Made by a program: the position numbers and the translations under genes. A DNA stretch of 64,000 bases. It comes from Leucaena leucocephala (Eukaryota; Streptophyta; Magnoliopsida; Fabales; Fabaceae). Under the pieces are notes generated by a model. The model ran no database searches. It saw only the letters and a program-made list of their open reading frames with translations, and was not told the origin of the DNA. The stretch spans positions 2,175,001 through 2,239,000 of the forward strand of contig CM073549.1 of assembly GCA_037074615.1 (NCBI GenBank), read 5' to 3'. This document shows, piece after piece, positions 33,636 through 46,225 of the stretch (positions are counted from its first letter, which is position 1; each line of letters begins with the position of its first letter).

Positions 33636-36474
33636 CTAAACATGCTCACTACTCCACCAAGGGGATGCAGCTTTGTAAAAGTGTTGACCATCATCCCAAG
33701 ATATTTCACAAGCTTGAAGGCCAATTGCCACACTTGGTTCCGTTCCATGGTGTGCAATCCACTTTAAAATAGTCATTTCCTTTTCACTGTCACTGCTAAA
33801 AGCTGTCTTGTGCTTTCCAAATGGATTAAGTCCAGGATTAGCCATCTCTGCAACTGCAGCTGGCATGTACATAGAATCACCAATCAATGGTGCCTTACAT
33901 GCACCAAATTGGGCTCGAATCTGCACGCACACAAAAATTTATTTTTCAACTTTCAAAATGATGTTTATCAACTGCATTTGACTCATAAAGGCATGTGAAC
34001 ACCCAAGAATAGAAGAGACAATACCCAAACCAACAACTCAAATGAAGGAAATAAGTAAGAAAAAATTACTATGAAATTCTAGAGAAAGAATGTAATCATC
34101 AAAAAGTCCCACAACAAGTGGGCAGCATGCAATGACATGTTTTAATATAGGAAATAATAATAGGTCCTTACTACTCATTTGTCGTTAGACTTTTTAGGGA
34201 TTATAACCCTTCTTTAAAACTTCATAGTGATTTTCGTAATAAGTAAAGTACATATGATAGAGACAGACCTGATGAGTTTTACCAGTAATAAGGTTGATTT
34301 TACACTCATATGCATAATCTTGGGAAGGCCAGTCACATCCTTCGATACAGTACTTGTCTTGAACAACAGTGCTTGGCCAGGGGGCCTTTCTGCATTCCAT
34401 GACCTCAAGTTGACATGAGTGCCATCCCTCCATATAATCTGCATCACTTAAACCACTATAGTTCAATCCTCATTAAAGAATACACGAAGTTCATCTTTAG
34501 AATAGTTCAATAGTAGAGTACAGCGATCAACAATCATAAAGGTTAATGAAGGCTTGCTGAGATATAATAAGTATGATTACCTTCAGAAATAAGACGAGGA
34601 GCCCTACTTACTGGACGCATGTAGTGAGTAATAATTCCACAGGGCAGAGGAGCAGCTGAAAGAGCAAGATAGAGCTTCTTCACTTTTTTCTCCTGAAAAA
34701 CAATAAACACTCAAAAGCTTATGATTTGGATACATTTTTCACTTTCACTTTGTGAAGAAGACACTATTGCAAATAGGAAACTTATCAGAGTGTTTTTTCA
34801 TACAGGACAAGTTATTATTCTTGCAAAGGGCAAGAAATTATATCATTAACCTACCCTGATTTTACCATGAAAGATAGAACCAAATTCTTTAGTCCTTGCA
34901 AATACCACACTGCATGGAAATGACAGTCCATTAATTACAATCTATGACAAACTTACAAAGAGCAACGTATATGACATAACGGAATAAACTACCATCCTTC
35001 TGTGCAATTATCAATCTGATGGGTAGTTAACAGAGGCGTAGACAGTCCCAAGGCACGAGTTGTGAATGTTGCGCAGGTTTCTTCAATGTTATTAGTAGTG
35101 CCTCCAACCTAATTAACCAAGAACGACAAGAAACTAAAAGCAATTTCATAAACTAATCATATAGATAAGAAATGGACCAATGAATTTCAACACAATTGAG
35201 ACATTTTAGGATTGACACTACATACTGATGTACCAGCAGGTTTGTCCAAAACCACATAAGATTCGGTTACAGCTATGATTCTTGATCTCCAATCGATCTC
35301 GTAACACCTAAATTAAAATAGACTAAAATGTCAAACACAGTCTTGTTCCTCAAAAACATACAAATAATTCCAACAAGCAATCCATATTACTCCTCCCGTC
35401 CATAACGTGAGTTAGTTAATTTTTTTAAATAGATTAAGTTAAATAAATCAGTTAATTATATAACTAATATAAAAGCTAGCTGACTAAGTTAAGTAGATTA
35501 AAGAGTATATAAAATGAATTTATCTTGAGAGAGGTTGGATTTAATCATAATTAACTTATTTATTTAACTTTTTTAATCTATCCAAAAATATTAACTTGTT
35601 CTTATGTTAAGTACCGAAGGAAGGAGGGAATACCTCGGAAATCGTTTGGGGTATACGTATACTCTTAAATAGGTTCCTGCTTCTAAGAACTGATCCACAT
35701 TGGTAACACGGAAAGTCTTCTGTGCCTGTTGTATGGTCATCCCTTTGATGGACGATCTTTTGCTTAAAACTGATGGTTTTGTTGCTTCTTTGAATACCCT
35801 AATTTGCTCTTGAGGAGCTGTAGAAGGAGGCTGTGGAGAGACAAGAGCATAGTAAACAGCTCCAAATCGGATTAAATCTGCAACAAACCTTCAAAGAATG
35901 AAACTTTCCATTTATCATTGCCATACATATATATCGGTCAATGTTGAGAGATAAAGAGTGGAACTTACGAAGGAGGAAAATCCAGAGTTTTGCAAATATA
36001 TTCTAAGACATGACCATCTTCTGAAACAATTAAGTGTTCAATTCTTGGCGCAATATCATGGGATGGACATGGAAGCAAGCGATCATGCTTTAGGTAACTT
36101 AAACAAGATTAAATCTCAGTGAGAACCAAAAAATATAACATTATTACAGAAGAATATGTAATGCAAATTAAATAAGTAAGAATATGCTTAAATTACAGAA
36201 GAAAAAACGAAGTTGAAAAGCTCAAGTACCCAGTGGAAGAAGAGGCAGTGGGTGTGCTTGTGAAATCTGCTCTTGAGGACTCGCTGTCGCTGGTAAGTGC
36301 CGTGGAAAGAGTGTTCCCCGGAGAACAGCATTTTATGGTATAACTGGTGTCGTGATTGTTAAGAGATGAATGGGAGATTTGAAGCGTTCGAGGTAGAGAC
36401 AATGAAACAGCGAAGCTCCGGCAGCCCCTGGCCACCATCGACGCCGGAGTCACCGACCTCATCCTCATCCTCAT
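33636..36474 (-). CDS. PUS6: RNA pseudouridine synthase 6 copy 2, intact frame
   Basis: Isomerises uridine to pseudouridine in organellar RNA; family members are annotated as chloroplastic. Minus-strand exons: 36474-36230, 36097-35969, 35888-35634, 35307-35226, 35108-34993, 34909-34855, 34692-34581, 34438-34269 and 33920-33636. All junctions are GT-AG and the sum is 482 aa without a stop. The N-terminus is Ser/Thr/Arg-rich, as in a transit peptide. The RluA-type catalytic Asp is in HQIDNCTEG (exon 5). RPxxxAPRLISE (exon 7) and TGKTHQIRAQ (exons 8-9) are typical of the C-terminal part. Three ATGs in a row (36474, 36468, 36462) could start it. A Stowaway-type MITE occupies most of intron 3 and forms its donor. 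The gene is the better-preserved member of the pair. Confidence 0.88.
35390..35630. mobile_element. Stowaway-type MITE at the splice donor of PUS6 intron 3
   Basis: 241 bp with ends ctcctcccgtcc and ggaaggaggga and a TA target duplication (35388-35389, 35631-35632). On the minus strand the exon ends at 35634 and the intron begins G-TA-TTCCCTCC, so the T and A of GTA come from the target duplication. Copy 1 has no insertion at the homologous site. Confidence 0.85.
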
Positions 36475-37370
36475 CCTCCTTTGGGATGCTGTGAAGCACC
36501 AATACTTTTTGAACGTTGTGTTGGGTTTCCTAACGAAAGTAGAGATAACGAGAATTATTAGTTATTACCGGATAATTCTATTAAGAAAAATATTATAAAG
36601 GGCATTTAAAAAATAATTAATTAATTAAAAAGGGATGTCTTTACTTACTTTTTAATTTTTTTTTGCTAACTTTTATAATATTTATCTGCTTGAATGTATA
36701 ATAAATTATGCTTGTATTTTATATCAAGAAATTATAAATTAAACTCCTGTATCACTTTTTTTTTTTGCTATTAATTAAAGTGATATTATAGGCCCATATA
36801 CATCATAGCTATAGAAAAAAAATGCTTTTAACATGATTGCCTCTGGCAGGATATACGGGTCTATCAAAAAGTAAAATACAGGGAAAATGTCTCTAATTTT
36901 CAGTAATAATTTTTTTTGGATTGTGTATTTTCTCATGGAAAAAAAATTATTTTTATTATAAAAAAATTTAGGCGAATTGAATATCAAAAATTTATAAGAA
37001 TCTAGCTGTTCTTTCATGTTTAAAGATGACTTATAGAGATATTTATAAATTATTCGTTAATAAAATTTTTATATAAATAATAAAATTTAAATTTATAATT
37101 TGATGAGTTATAAATTAATTTTCTATCCGTCTTTATTAGTTACTGTAGAAGTTGAAGGGCGTGACTGATAAAAGTAACGTGAAAAATGAGAAATTAGTGT
37201 TATGAAGGTTGTGGTGGGCCTCAGAAGTGAGAGAGGGCATGAAGGCCCTGGATGTTTGGTCTTCCAATATAGATTGGGCCTTATAAAGTATATGCCTCTC
37301 AATTCGGCTCTTGAATCGGGTTTTCACCAATAATCTCTGTTTCTTCTGTTTCTTCTCTTTGGGAATTGAT
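36475..37370. other. Upstream region of PUS6 copy 2
   Basis: AT-rich intergenic sequence. No clear TATA box or second gene. The G-rich stretch at 37200-37330 has no supported frame. Confidence 0.35.
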
Positions 37371-37375
37371 GTGAG

Positions 37376-37905
37376 GTTATGAACCTGTTTAGAAAATTTC
37401 TCAACCTATATTTTAAAAAAAAAATTAACCTAAATTTTAATTTAAAATTTTTTTAAAACAAACAGCCATATTTATCTATAAGTATTTTTAGACTAAACTA
37501 TGGTTTAAAATTATAGTTTTAAATAAACTATTGAAACTAGCTTTTAGAATAGTAAAAGAGCTTATAGACTATCTAATTACTATATTACCTTTATTTTTTC
37601 TTATATCATCTCTCATCTCTCCTCTCTACCCTCTCTCCTCTCATCTCTCTTCTCACTCATCTCTCCTCTCTATCATCTCTCATCTCTCCTCTCTTTTTTT
37701 TACCATCTCTCCTACTTTTAATCAAATCATACCGTTTTTAATAATTTATTAATATAAAAAATTATTCTAAAAATAACTATCCAAATATTTATTTATTTAA
37801 AATTACTTTTTTTCATAAATTTGTTTGTAAAATTTATTTTCTATAAACTGTTTAAAAATCTTTTTTTATAAATTATTTTTTAAAATTTTATCCAAATATA
37901 TGCCA
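37376..37905. mobile_element. Degraded Harbinger/Tourist-like MITE
   Basis: Aligns with the intact element at 39380: a left-end aacctgtttag relic, the phrase agtaaaagagcttatagactatc, a pyrimidine-rich centre of ctctcctctc repeats, ataaaaaattattctaaaaat, and a right end atccaaata. The ends are too decayed to show a target duplication. Confidence 0.7.
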
Positions 37906-37910
37906 TGTGA

Positions 37911-39379
37911 ATCTTAAACGTTAAGGTGGATAAGTGTTTGGTCCTATGTTATGTTGGTCCGCTTGCCACCTCCGACACCTCATGATATTGGTCCTTCAAT
38001 TACATACCACTCACGTTTTTATTATAAACCTCGCGTAGAATAATTTTTTTGTAAAGGTAAAGAGAGAGGGAATTTTAATAAATGTAAATTTAAAAAATTT
38101 ATTAATTTAAAATATATTTAATGATTTAATTATCATTTCTTAATGTACATGGTAATCTTAGTAGTAGGACTTTGGGTTTGGGTCTCTCGTCACCTGACTA
38201 TGAGTATCACGGCCTCCGCCGAAAGCAAAAATTTAAGTAACAAATAAATAATGATTGGCATATGTCAATCCCCGAAAAGTCAGTCCCTATTCGGTGGCGA
38301 CCAAAAAAAAAAATACCATCCCAGAGAAAATACAAAAACCCAAGATCCTACATATAAAAACCCCAGAAAAATAATTCCAAGATAGAGATATATCCTGTAA
38401 TGAAAATCTATTTCCCCTGCTTTTCATCCATTAGGATGGCCTTACTGTCTTCGCCTTGTCGGGAATTGCATACGTAGATATAAGTAATTTATTTTTAATT
38501 ATAAGTAAATGTCTCAATTTTGATAGGTTAAGACCTTTTCTTTATAATTGAAAAAAAAATTACACATGCTAAATTACACCTAGCTTATTAAATAAAGGAA
38601 TAATTACTCAAATATCTCATGAAAAAAAATCATTATAAAAAAATCTTGTAAAATTATCAAATACTCAAATAGCTTTAAGATATGAGGGTAATAAATTCAA
38701 TTTTTTTATAATTATCAATTTATTCTTATACATAAATGACATACTAATTTAAAATGGCATAAATGACAATTAGATGGGCAGACAATGATAATTTAAAGTG
38801 ACATAAATAAATAGTAAAAGGAATGTGATAACAACATGAAATAGCACAAACGACAACTAGAGGGTTGGCATGGCATGGCCCGAGTTATTATTTGTGCCAT
38901 TTTAAATTGTTATTACGTTTTTAGTAATTTATCATTTTTGTATAAAGACAGTTAGGTAATTACATAAATTGAATTTATTACCTAAAGTCCTTTGGGATTA
39001 TTTAATTATTTAATAATTTTATGATATTTTTTTTGTAACAAATTCTCTTCCACAAGACCTCTGAGTAGTTTTCTTAAATAAATTTCAAATATTTTTTTGG
39101 GAGAAGTACTTAGATCACACGCAAGAGAAATTATTACTAAAGAGCCTCTTTAAATCATCAAATAATTAGAAGTCCTAAAAGATTTTAGGGTAAGAGATTT
39201 TTATTGTACAGTTACCCTCGCTAATTAATTTAGTTGTTAATATATGTCACGATAATTGTTAATATAGTTAAGTTAGTTGTCAATAATAAATATGTAGTAT
39301 AGATTGACATTAGTTATTAATACATGCCACAACAATTATATATCGCTAGTTTAGTTATCAATAATAAATATAAGTATAA
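37911..39379. other. Gene-poor AT-rich intergenic DNA
   Basis: No supported gene. 38160-38290 contains a phrase resembling SINE heads (gactttgggtttgggtctc), but I could not align it to the other copies. Confidence 0.35.
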
Positions 39380-39885
39380 GGGCCTGTTTGGTAAAAAATC
39401 AAAATATGGTTTTAAAAGGGTTTTTAGCCCAAACCTTAGTTTGGGAAAATTTTAAAACAAACAGTTATATTTGTCCATAAGTGTTTTTGGGCAAAACTAT
39501 GGTTTTGAATAAGTTATTAAAACTAACTTTTTGAACAGTAAAAGAGCTTATAGACTATCCAATTACTATCTTACCCCCACTTTTTTTACGCCCTCTCTCC
39601 TCTCTCCTACTTTTTCTTACACCCTCTCTCCTCTCTACTCTCTACCCTCCTCATCTCCCTTCTCTTTTCTCTACCTCTCTCATCTCTCTTACTTTTAATC
39701 AAATCATACCCTTTTTGATAATTTACCAATATAAAAAGTTATTCTAAAAATAACTATCCAAACACTTATTTATTCAAAACCATTTTTTTTTCATAAACTA
39801 TTCTCTAAAAGCCATTTTCCATAAGCTGTCTATAAGTCCTTTTTTTTCATAAGCCATTTTTTTAAAATTATATCCAAACAGGCCC
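39380..39885. mobile_element. Harbinger/Tourist-like MITE, intact ends
   Basis: 506 bp with perfect GGGCCTGTTTGG / CCAAACAGGCCC inverted ends and a TAA target duplication (39377-39379, 39886-39888), the PIF-Harbinger pattern. The centre is a long ctctcctctc tract. No transposase. Confidence 0.88.
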
Positions 39886-39888
39886 TAA

Positions 39889-41160
39889 GTTGATAATAGT
39901 TATTAATACATGCCGCAACAGTTATTAATATAGATAGATTAGTTATCAATAATAAATATATGATGTATGTTAATATCAGTTGTCAATATATGTCATGATA
40001 ATTGTTAATATAGTCAGTTTAATTGTCAATGGTAAGTGTTTGATTTGGTCTAAATGTCAATACCAAATGTTTGATATTATAATGTATTATAATAGTATTG
40101 TAATTTAATATTCTAATATAAAGGAAGTTGTAGCACCCTCACTTTATCAACTATGGCACCCTAACCAGTGAATGAATACAGCCCTAGATAAATATAAACA
40201 ACACTCTTAATTAAGGTGATCTTCTCACATTAACTCACCTAAGATTTGGTCAATCCTTATATATAAAAATGACGAATCCCTAAAATAATTAAATGCACTG
40301 CAAGTCCCCCATTCCCTTCCAGGCCATGCTAGGGCTACCACCACCCACCCACTTGCTTTAATTTCCGTAATAATAATGTGACCAGTAATTGCAGTCAGCC
40401 AGTAAGTATATATATATATATGGTACATTTTGTTTCATATGTAATTATTATATAACCATTTTAATATTAATATAACAAACAATTTTTTCCTCATATCTCA
40501 TATCTCATATCGAGGCTTTGCCTGTTCTGGCATGTCACCTCTTCCTTCTTTCATCCACACATTCTCTTGTAAATGAAGTTAGAGTGGTATTTCAAAGGAA
40601 TCAACACATCATAATAACGAACAATTTAATTAAATTTTCTTAATATATATCAGTTAGTTAATTAGTTTCTAATGAACACAATACATTATCATGGGTTAAC
40701 GACTTGTGTTATGCGTGAATGTTTGTTTGAGTGCTAATATATGTCGGTGCTTTGTGCTTTCATTTAACTGATAAAAAAAACAGATGTTTGAGGTTTACTT
40801 GGTAACAAATTTTAGAATAATCAAAGACAACTTTTTCTAATATATATCATAATGGTGAAAAAAATATAATTTAATGAAATTGTGCTAAAACCCAAATTTA
40901 TAATATTATAAAATCTTAAATTAATTTAATTTTTTAAAATTAACTTTCCGCCCACGGGTGTGCTTGCTGTGCACCACGATCCCGCTGTCCGGACGTGCCA
41001 TACAAATATAATAATACTATCATCTCATCTGAAATTATTGAATACGTTTCATTTTTTGTTGTTGTGTGAACCAGACCCTTTCAATGATATATTATTATTA
41101 GTTTATTACCCACGCTTCCTCTCACTTGCTTTATTTTACAAATCATCAGTACCACTCATA
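39889..41160. other. Gene-poor intergenic DNA
   Basis: Nothing recognisable. Around the MITE, at 39230-39380 and 39895-40030, the phrase 'gttattaatacatgccacaac' and variants recur several times, suggesting a short decayed local duplication. Confidence 0.35.
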
Positions 41161-41189
41161 TAATGTGTATGCTGTGTGTTTCAATAGAT

Positions 41190-41695
41190 GTACTTATGTA
41201 AGAGTTTATAAAAAAAAAATTAAATAATTTAAAAAAAATTGTTCAGAAGAGTTTATAAAAAAATTAATTCTGAATAAATGAATATTTAAATAGTTATTAT
41301 TAGAAAGATTTTTATAATTAAAAAATTATCAGAAAAATATAATTTTTATTAAAAATAAGAGAGAGGAGAGAGAGTGAAAAAAAAATAGAAGAGTGAAGGT
41401 AAAAAAGAGAGAAGAGAGAGGATAAAAAAAAAATAAGAGAGATGTGAGAGAAGAAAGGAAGGGGGATGGAGAAGAGATAGAAGAGAAGGTATAAAAAAAA
41501 ATAAAAGTAAAATAGTAATTAGATAATTTATAAATTTTATTATTATTTTATAAGTTAATCTCAATAATTTATCTAAAATTTTAGTTTAGTAAAAAAAAAT
41601 TTTTTTTAGACAATATGACTATTTATTTTAAAAAAAAAAAATTTAAACTATAAATCTTTTTTAAATTTTAGTTTAGGTATTTCTAAACCGGCTTC
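41190..41695. mobile_element. Degraded Harbinger/Tourist-like MITE, reverse orientation
   Basis: Shows the family layout in reverse: the purine-rich gagagaggagagag tract and ttaaattttagtttaggtatttctaaacc near the right end. The ends are decayed. Confidence 0.55.
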
Positions 41696-42080
41696 CACAT
41701 AATTTTAAGTTTTGTACCCTGGACAAACATCACATCTAGTTTAAAAACATGATAATATCCAGATGCGACTGAGTCAATATTTTAATATAATTTACTTTTT
41801 GATCAACAAACTGTATAAAAAATAAATAAATTTAAATATTAAAAAATATATTTGTTAATAGATATAAAAAAATTTAGTGCTATAAATTTAAAAAAAAAAT
41901 TAAAGTTAACTTTTACTTAAGTAAAAAACAATCTGATGTAATCGTCATCCGTATCAAAACCTAACTCACCACTTTTGAGTATGATACATATAGAAGTATG
42001 GATCGTAATTAGCATGCACTTAAAATTTTATAACTCTGTTTTATTAAAAAAATAAAATCTCTGGGAAATCATTTTTTCAT

Positions 42081-42088
42081 TATAAAAG
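42081..42088 (+). promoter_or_regulatory. Candidate TATA box of the P450 gene
   Basis: TATAAAAG, 81 bases upstream of the start codon. Confidence 0.5.
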
Positions 42089-42161
42089 CAGTTAGCCACC
42101 TTATTATGCCTTCGTCTTTTCATCAAGATAAGGCACGGACAGCAGTTCTCCCTTTCCAGAA

Positions 42162-43694
42162 ATGATGGAGCTAATAGACGTTCTTCTGCTCCTCTCAGCT
42201 TTCCTCTTCCTCCGTTACTGGTGGTGCCGCTGGTCCACCACCGGCGGCGGACCTAAAAACCTCCCGCCTGGACCACCAGGATGGCCTCTCGTCGGAAACC
42301 TCTTCCAAGTCATCCTCCAACGCCGTCACTTCATCTACGTAGTACGAGATTTAAGGAAAAAGTATGGTCCTATCTTCTCCATGCAAATGGGTCAACGTAC
42401 GTTGATCATCGTCACCAGCGCCGATCTTATCCACGAAGCTCTCATACAGCGAGGCCCTCAGTTCGCGAGCCGACCAGCTGACTCGCCGATCCGGCTCATC
42501 TTCAGCATGGGGAAATGCGCCATCAACTCCGCCGAGTACGGCCCTCTGTGGAGGACGCTGCGGCGGAACATGGTGTCGGAGATGATAACGCCGTTGAGGA
42601 TCAAGCAGTGTGCTTGGATAAGAAAATGGGCGGTGGAGGCTCATATGAGGAGGATCGAAGCTGAAGCCCGTGAAAATGGGTTCGTCGAGGTGCTGAGCAA
42701 CTGTAGACTAACGATTTGTAGCATTCTCATATGTCTCTGCTTCGGAGCCAAAATCACTGAGAATCGAATCAAAAGAATAGAAAGCATTTTGAAAGACGTT
42801 ATGATCATCTCACTTCCAAAGCTTCCAGATTTCTTGCCTGTTCTAACTCCACTATTTCATCGTGAAGTGAGAGAAGCGAAAAAGCTACGAAAAACGCAAT
42901 TGGATCTTATCGCGCCATTGATAAGAAGCAGAAAAGCTTACGTGGAGAGCAACGGGGAGATCAACGAGAATTCTGAGATGGTGAGTCCGATCGGTGCTGC
43001 TTACGTGGACTCGCTATTCGGGTTGGATGTTCCGAGTCGAGGCAAACTGGGGGAGGAGGAGCTGGTGACGTTAGTATCGGAGGTTATCAGCGCTGGGACT
43101 GACACAAGCGCGACGGCGTTGGAATGGGCTTTGCTCCATTTGGTGATGGACCAGACGATTCAGGAGAAACTGTACAAGGAGATAGTGGACTGTGTGGGGA
43201 AAAACGGTGTCCTTTTGGAAAGTGACGTGGAGAAAATGCCGTATCTCACTGCACTGGTGAAGGAGACATTCCGGCGACACCCACCGAGCCATTTCGTGCT
43301 ATCGCACGCAGCAACCACTGAGACGGAGCTCGGAGGGTACACGATACCAGCAGATGCCAGCGTGGAGTTTTACACGGCGTGGTTGACGGAGGATCCGAAC
43401 ATGTGGGAGAATCCGGATGAGTTCCAACCCGAGAGATTCTTAACCGGTGACGGGGTGGACGTGGACGTGACGGGGACAAAAGGAGTGAAGATGATGCCTT
43501 TCGGAATCGGACGGAGGATTTGTCCGGCATGGACGCTGGGGACGTTGCATATAAGCTTACTGCTGGCCAGGATGGTGCATGCTTTCCAGTGGTTGCCGGC
43601 TCCGAATTTCCCACCGGACCCGACAGAGACATTTGCTTTCACGGTTGTGATGAAGAACCCTCTCAAGGCCGTTATATTGCCCAGGTCAATTTAG
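42162..43694 (+). CDS. CYP77B: Cytochrome P450, CYP77B type, intronless
   Basis: ER-anchored haem monooxygenase of 510 aa in a single exon. Residues 1-27 form the membrane anchor, then comes the proline hinge LPPGPPGWP (34-42). The I-helix oxygen-activation motif AGTDTS is at 311-316, ExxR at 368-371 (ETFR), PERF at 423-426, and the haem loop PFGIGRRICPAW around Cys454. The residue two after the haem Cys is Ala rather than the common Gly; as I recall, CYP77B members share this. Phrases such as MGKCAINSAEYGPLWRTLRR and RLTICSILICLCFGAKI match CYP77B as I know it. CYP77 enzymes oxidise or epoxidise fatty acids for cutin-type lipids; the exact substrate here is inferred. ATG 42162 is followed at once by a second ATG. 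GC content is clearly higher than in the flanks. Confidence 0.92.
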   Translation: MMELIDVLLLLSAFLFLRYWWCRWSTTGGGPKNLPPGPPGWPLVGNLFQVILQRRHFIYVVRDLRKKYGPIFSMQMGQRTLIIVTSADLIHEALIQRGPQFASRPADSPIRLIFSMGKCAINSAEYGPLWRTLRRNMVSEMITPLRIKQCAWIRKWAVEAHMRRIEAEARENGFVEVLSNCRLTICSILICLCFGAKITENRIKRIESILKDVMIISLPKLPDFLPVLTPLFHREVREAKKLRKTQLDLIAPLIRSRKAYVESNGEINENSEMVSPIGAAYVDSLFGLDVPSRGKLGEEELVTLVSEVISAGTDTSATALEWALLHLVMDQTIQEKLYKEIVDCVGKNGVLLESDVEKMPYLTALVKETFRRHPPSHFVLSHAATTETELGGYTIPADASVEFYTAWLTEDPNMWENPDEFQPERFLTGDGVDVDVTGTKGVKMMPFGIGRRICPAWTLGTLHISLLLARMVHAFQWLPAPNFPPDPTETFAFTVVMKNPLKAVILPRSI

Positions 43695-46220
43695 AGATAA
43701 ATATAAATAGCGTGTCTCCATCAATTTACGATCTTTCTGCAGAAGTTTGTTCAAGGATTTATCTTCTGTTTGATCATGGGAGCTGGAATTATTGATGTAT
43801 TAGAACTAGTTTAAATTCAGTAGAGGGTTGAAATATATATGGCATATTATTGTTCACAATATTATATAGTCAGACGATAAAGAAAAGCAAGGAGATCGAT
43901 CTTCACTCTACAATTCGGATCACTTTGAAGCAAAAATGTCCCAGACAATGTTCCCGTTGGAAGAATGTTGGGTTTGATTTTATACATGGTTGAAAGTTTG
44001 GTCCATTAGTTGACCATAAAATTTTAAAATATATATGTATTGGTTATATGAAACTTTGAGAATATACGATCTTCCTCTGTACTTTGTTTTTTTCGTCACA
44101 CATTAAAAATTAACGATAATTATTTTTGTGTTGTGACGTTGTTAGTGAGTAATTATAAAGTGGGTGGGTGTGTTCTCCAAGCTCTCGAACATAAATTTGG
44201 CAAAAACCTTCATTCCATCTCGTGACAGAGGAATCAAGAGCCTACCTAACACTGCTTTTTGACTGGGCAGCTAATCAGTTCATAGCGTATTCATGACTGC
44301 AAAGTGCGAGACTCTTATTGGATATTTGGATATTGAAGAATTAGTTAGAGTTAATTTCCTGCTACTTTTTTTTTTTGTTAAAAGAGAAATCCAAAATATT
44401 ATGCGATTTGATTAATTTTAGTAGTTAAACAAGCTTAATTTACTTTTGATTCATTCATATATTTATCATTTACTACAATTTTTTATAACATATAGCTGCA
44501 AGCTAACTAGGCAACTGCTATGTAATTTCGCCTTTTCTTGTTGTTTTCAATCCTTTTCTTGTTCTCAGTGGAACAAGTAATCCTTTTTTCTTTTTGATGA
44601 AAAGACAAGTAATTCTTTTATTTGACAAAATGGAACTAGAAATTCAGAGGACCCACAGCCAATGAGCGACGATCCTAGGAAGTGGGACGCCCCCTGTGGG
44701 TCAGGGCCTCTACTTGTTTAGGGTTTGATACAAATGAAATGTACCATTAATACTAAAAAGGATTGTGTTTGAAATTTTGAATACTACTCCTGATTTAAAT
44801 AATTGAATATTAATTTTCAACTCCTGTTTTTTCTAAACTACTCGTGTATATATTTATATATAATCAAATAAATTAATATGATAAAAATAAGTATAGGAAT
44901 TAGCTAAAGAGGGTTACTTTTGGTCATAAATACAATATTTTACTTTATTTTATATCTAATATTTATTATTTTTTAAAATTAATTTATCTAACATATAAGT
45001 TGATATATAATATAATATTTATATATGAATAATTTAGAGAGATAATATCATATTTATTATAATTAATTGATTTATTTAGTTTTAATACTCTTTTTAAACT
45101 AATCAATTAAATCTTATATTAAGTATAAAATGGAGTATTAATAACCAATTAATGGCAATGACAACGTTGGTGGACTGCCTGGAATTTATTTCTCCTTAAG
45201 TGAGAACAAACAGCAGCTACAATCATATTTAGAAAAAATAAATGAGAGGGACAAAAACACAGAAATTTCCGGTGATTATTTCTAGCAGAATTTTTTTTGA
45301 GGGAGAGGGAGAGAGGGGAAAAAATGGTCGATTTTAATTTGTAGTAGGTATTTGGTAGGGATAAGAAAGTGTGGAGCATTAATAATGGGTGGGAAACGGA
45401 ATAGAATAATAATTCATTCATGGAGTGGATGGACGTGAAGTTATTGCTCAGCTGATTCAGTAAATGGGGGGTTTCGTCTTTATAACATACTCCTCCCATC
45501 ACACAGTTGTTCATATTTTAAAAAAAATAATTAAGTGGGTGAATAGAATATATTGATTGCATATCTAAATGAATAAAAGAAATATTTTTTAAAAACTAAC
45601 TCATATTTTATAAAATAATTAATTTAACTAATTTTATTAATCTCTATAAATTAATTAAATGACTTTTTTTAATCGAGAACAAACAAAATTTAGTAAGTTG
45701 TTGGATATCTTAAATATAACGTATCAAATTTAAATTAAGTCATGTATATAGAAAAGACTTTTTGAGGTCTAACAATTACAAATAACATTTCTTATTCCTT
45801 TTTTATTAATGAGGTTCTAATCCTCAACCTTATTTAAGGTATATATTAAGGGTTTTCACTCTGTCTGATATTGTTAGTGAATTAATTTTTTTTGTTAAAA
45901 AATAATGAAAAGGAAATATTATTAATTATTATGTTTTCCACGAATACCTCTTCGGATCTTTACCTTTTCCTATATGTGAACAACCGAGCTATAACGTTCA
46001 TAACCATACATATTCAATGGCTGTTAACAATTTGGTAAAGACACTGTGCATGTAGAGAGGCTTATTGACCTTACTAACAAGGAAATTGTGTGAAATGCTC
46101 TAGTTAATTATGAAAAGACTTAGCCCACCTCATAGTATGATAGCTGAAATACGCAAAAATTCACATATCATGGTGAATACTCATGAACTATACAAAAAGA
46201 CAATGTACATTGACTTATCA
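43695..46220. other. P450 3' region and gene-poor intergenic DNA
   Basis: The first 200-300 bases are probably 3' UTR. No further gene is supported. 45030-45140 has a short Stowaway-like AT repeat related to those listed elsewhere. Confidence 0.4.
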
Positions 46221-46225
46221 TTAAG

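Noticed and set aside
33810..34447. Open frames overlapping PUS6 exons in other frames
   Set aside because: Shadow frames of exons 8 and 9.
34560..34600. Apparent exon-7 truncation in PUS6 copy 2 relative to copy 1
   Set aside because: The exon ends at a GAAG|gtaatc donor in both copies; the difference is intronic, and copy 2 is the intact one.
37531..37752. Leu/Ser-rich open frames, also at 41349-41564, 50966-51241 and 53090-53278
   Set aside because: All lie in the ctctcctctc core of the Harbinger-like MITEs; low-complexity artefacts.
42351..43666. Several 60-128-codon frames overlapping the P450 gene on other frames
   Set aside because: Shadows of a GC-richer coding sequence; no family resemblance.
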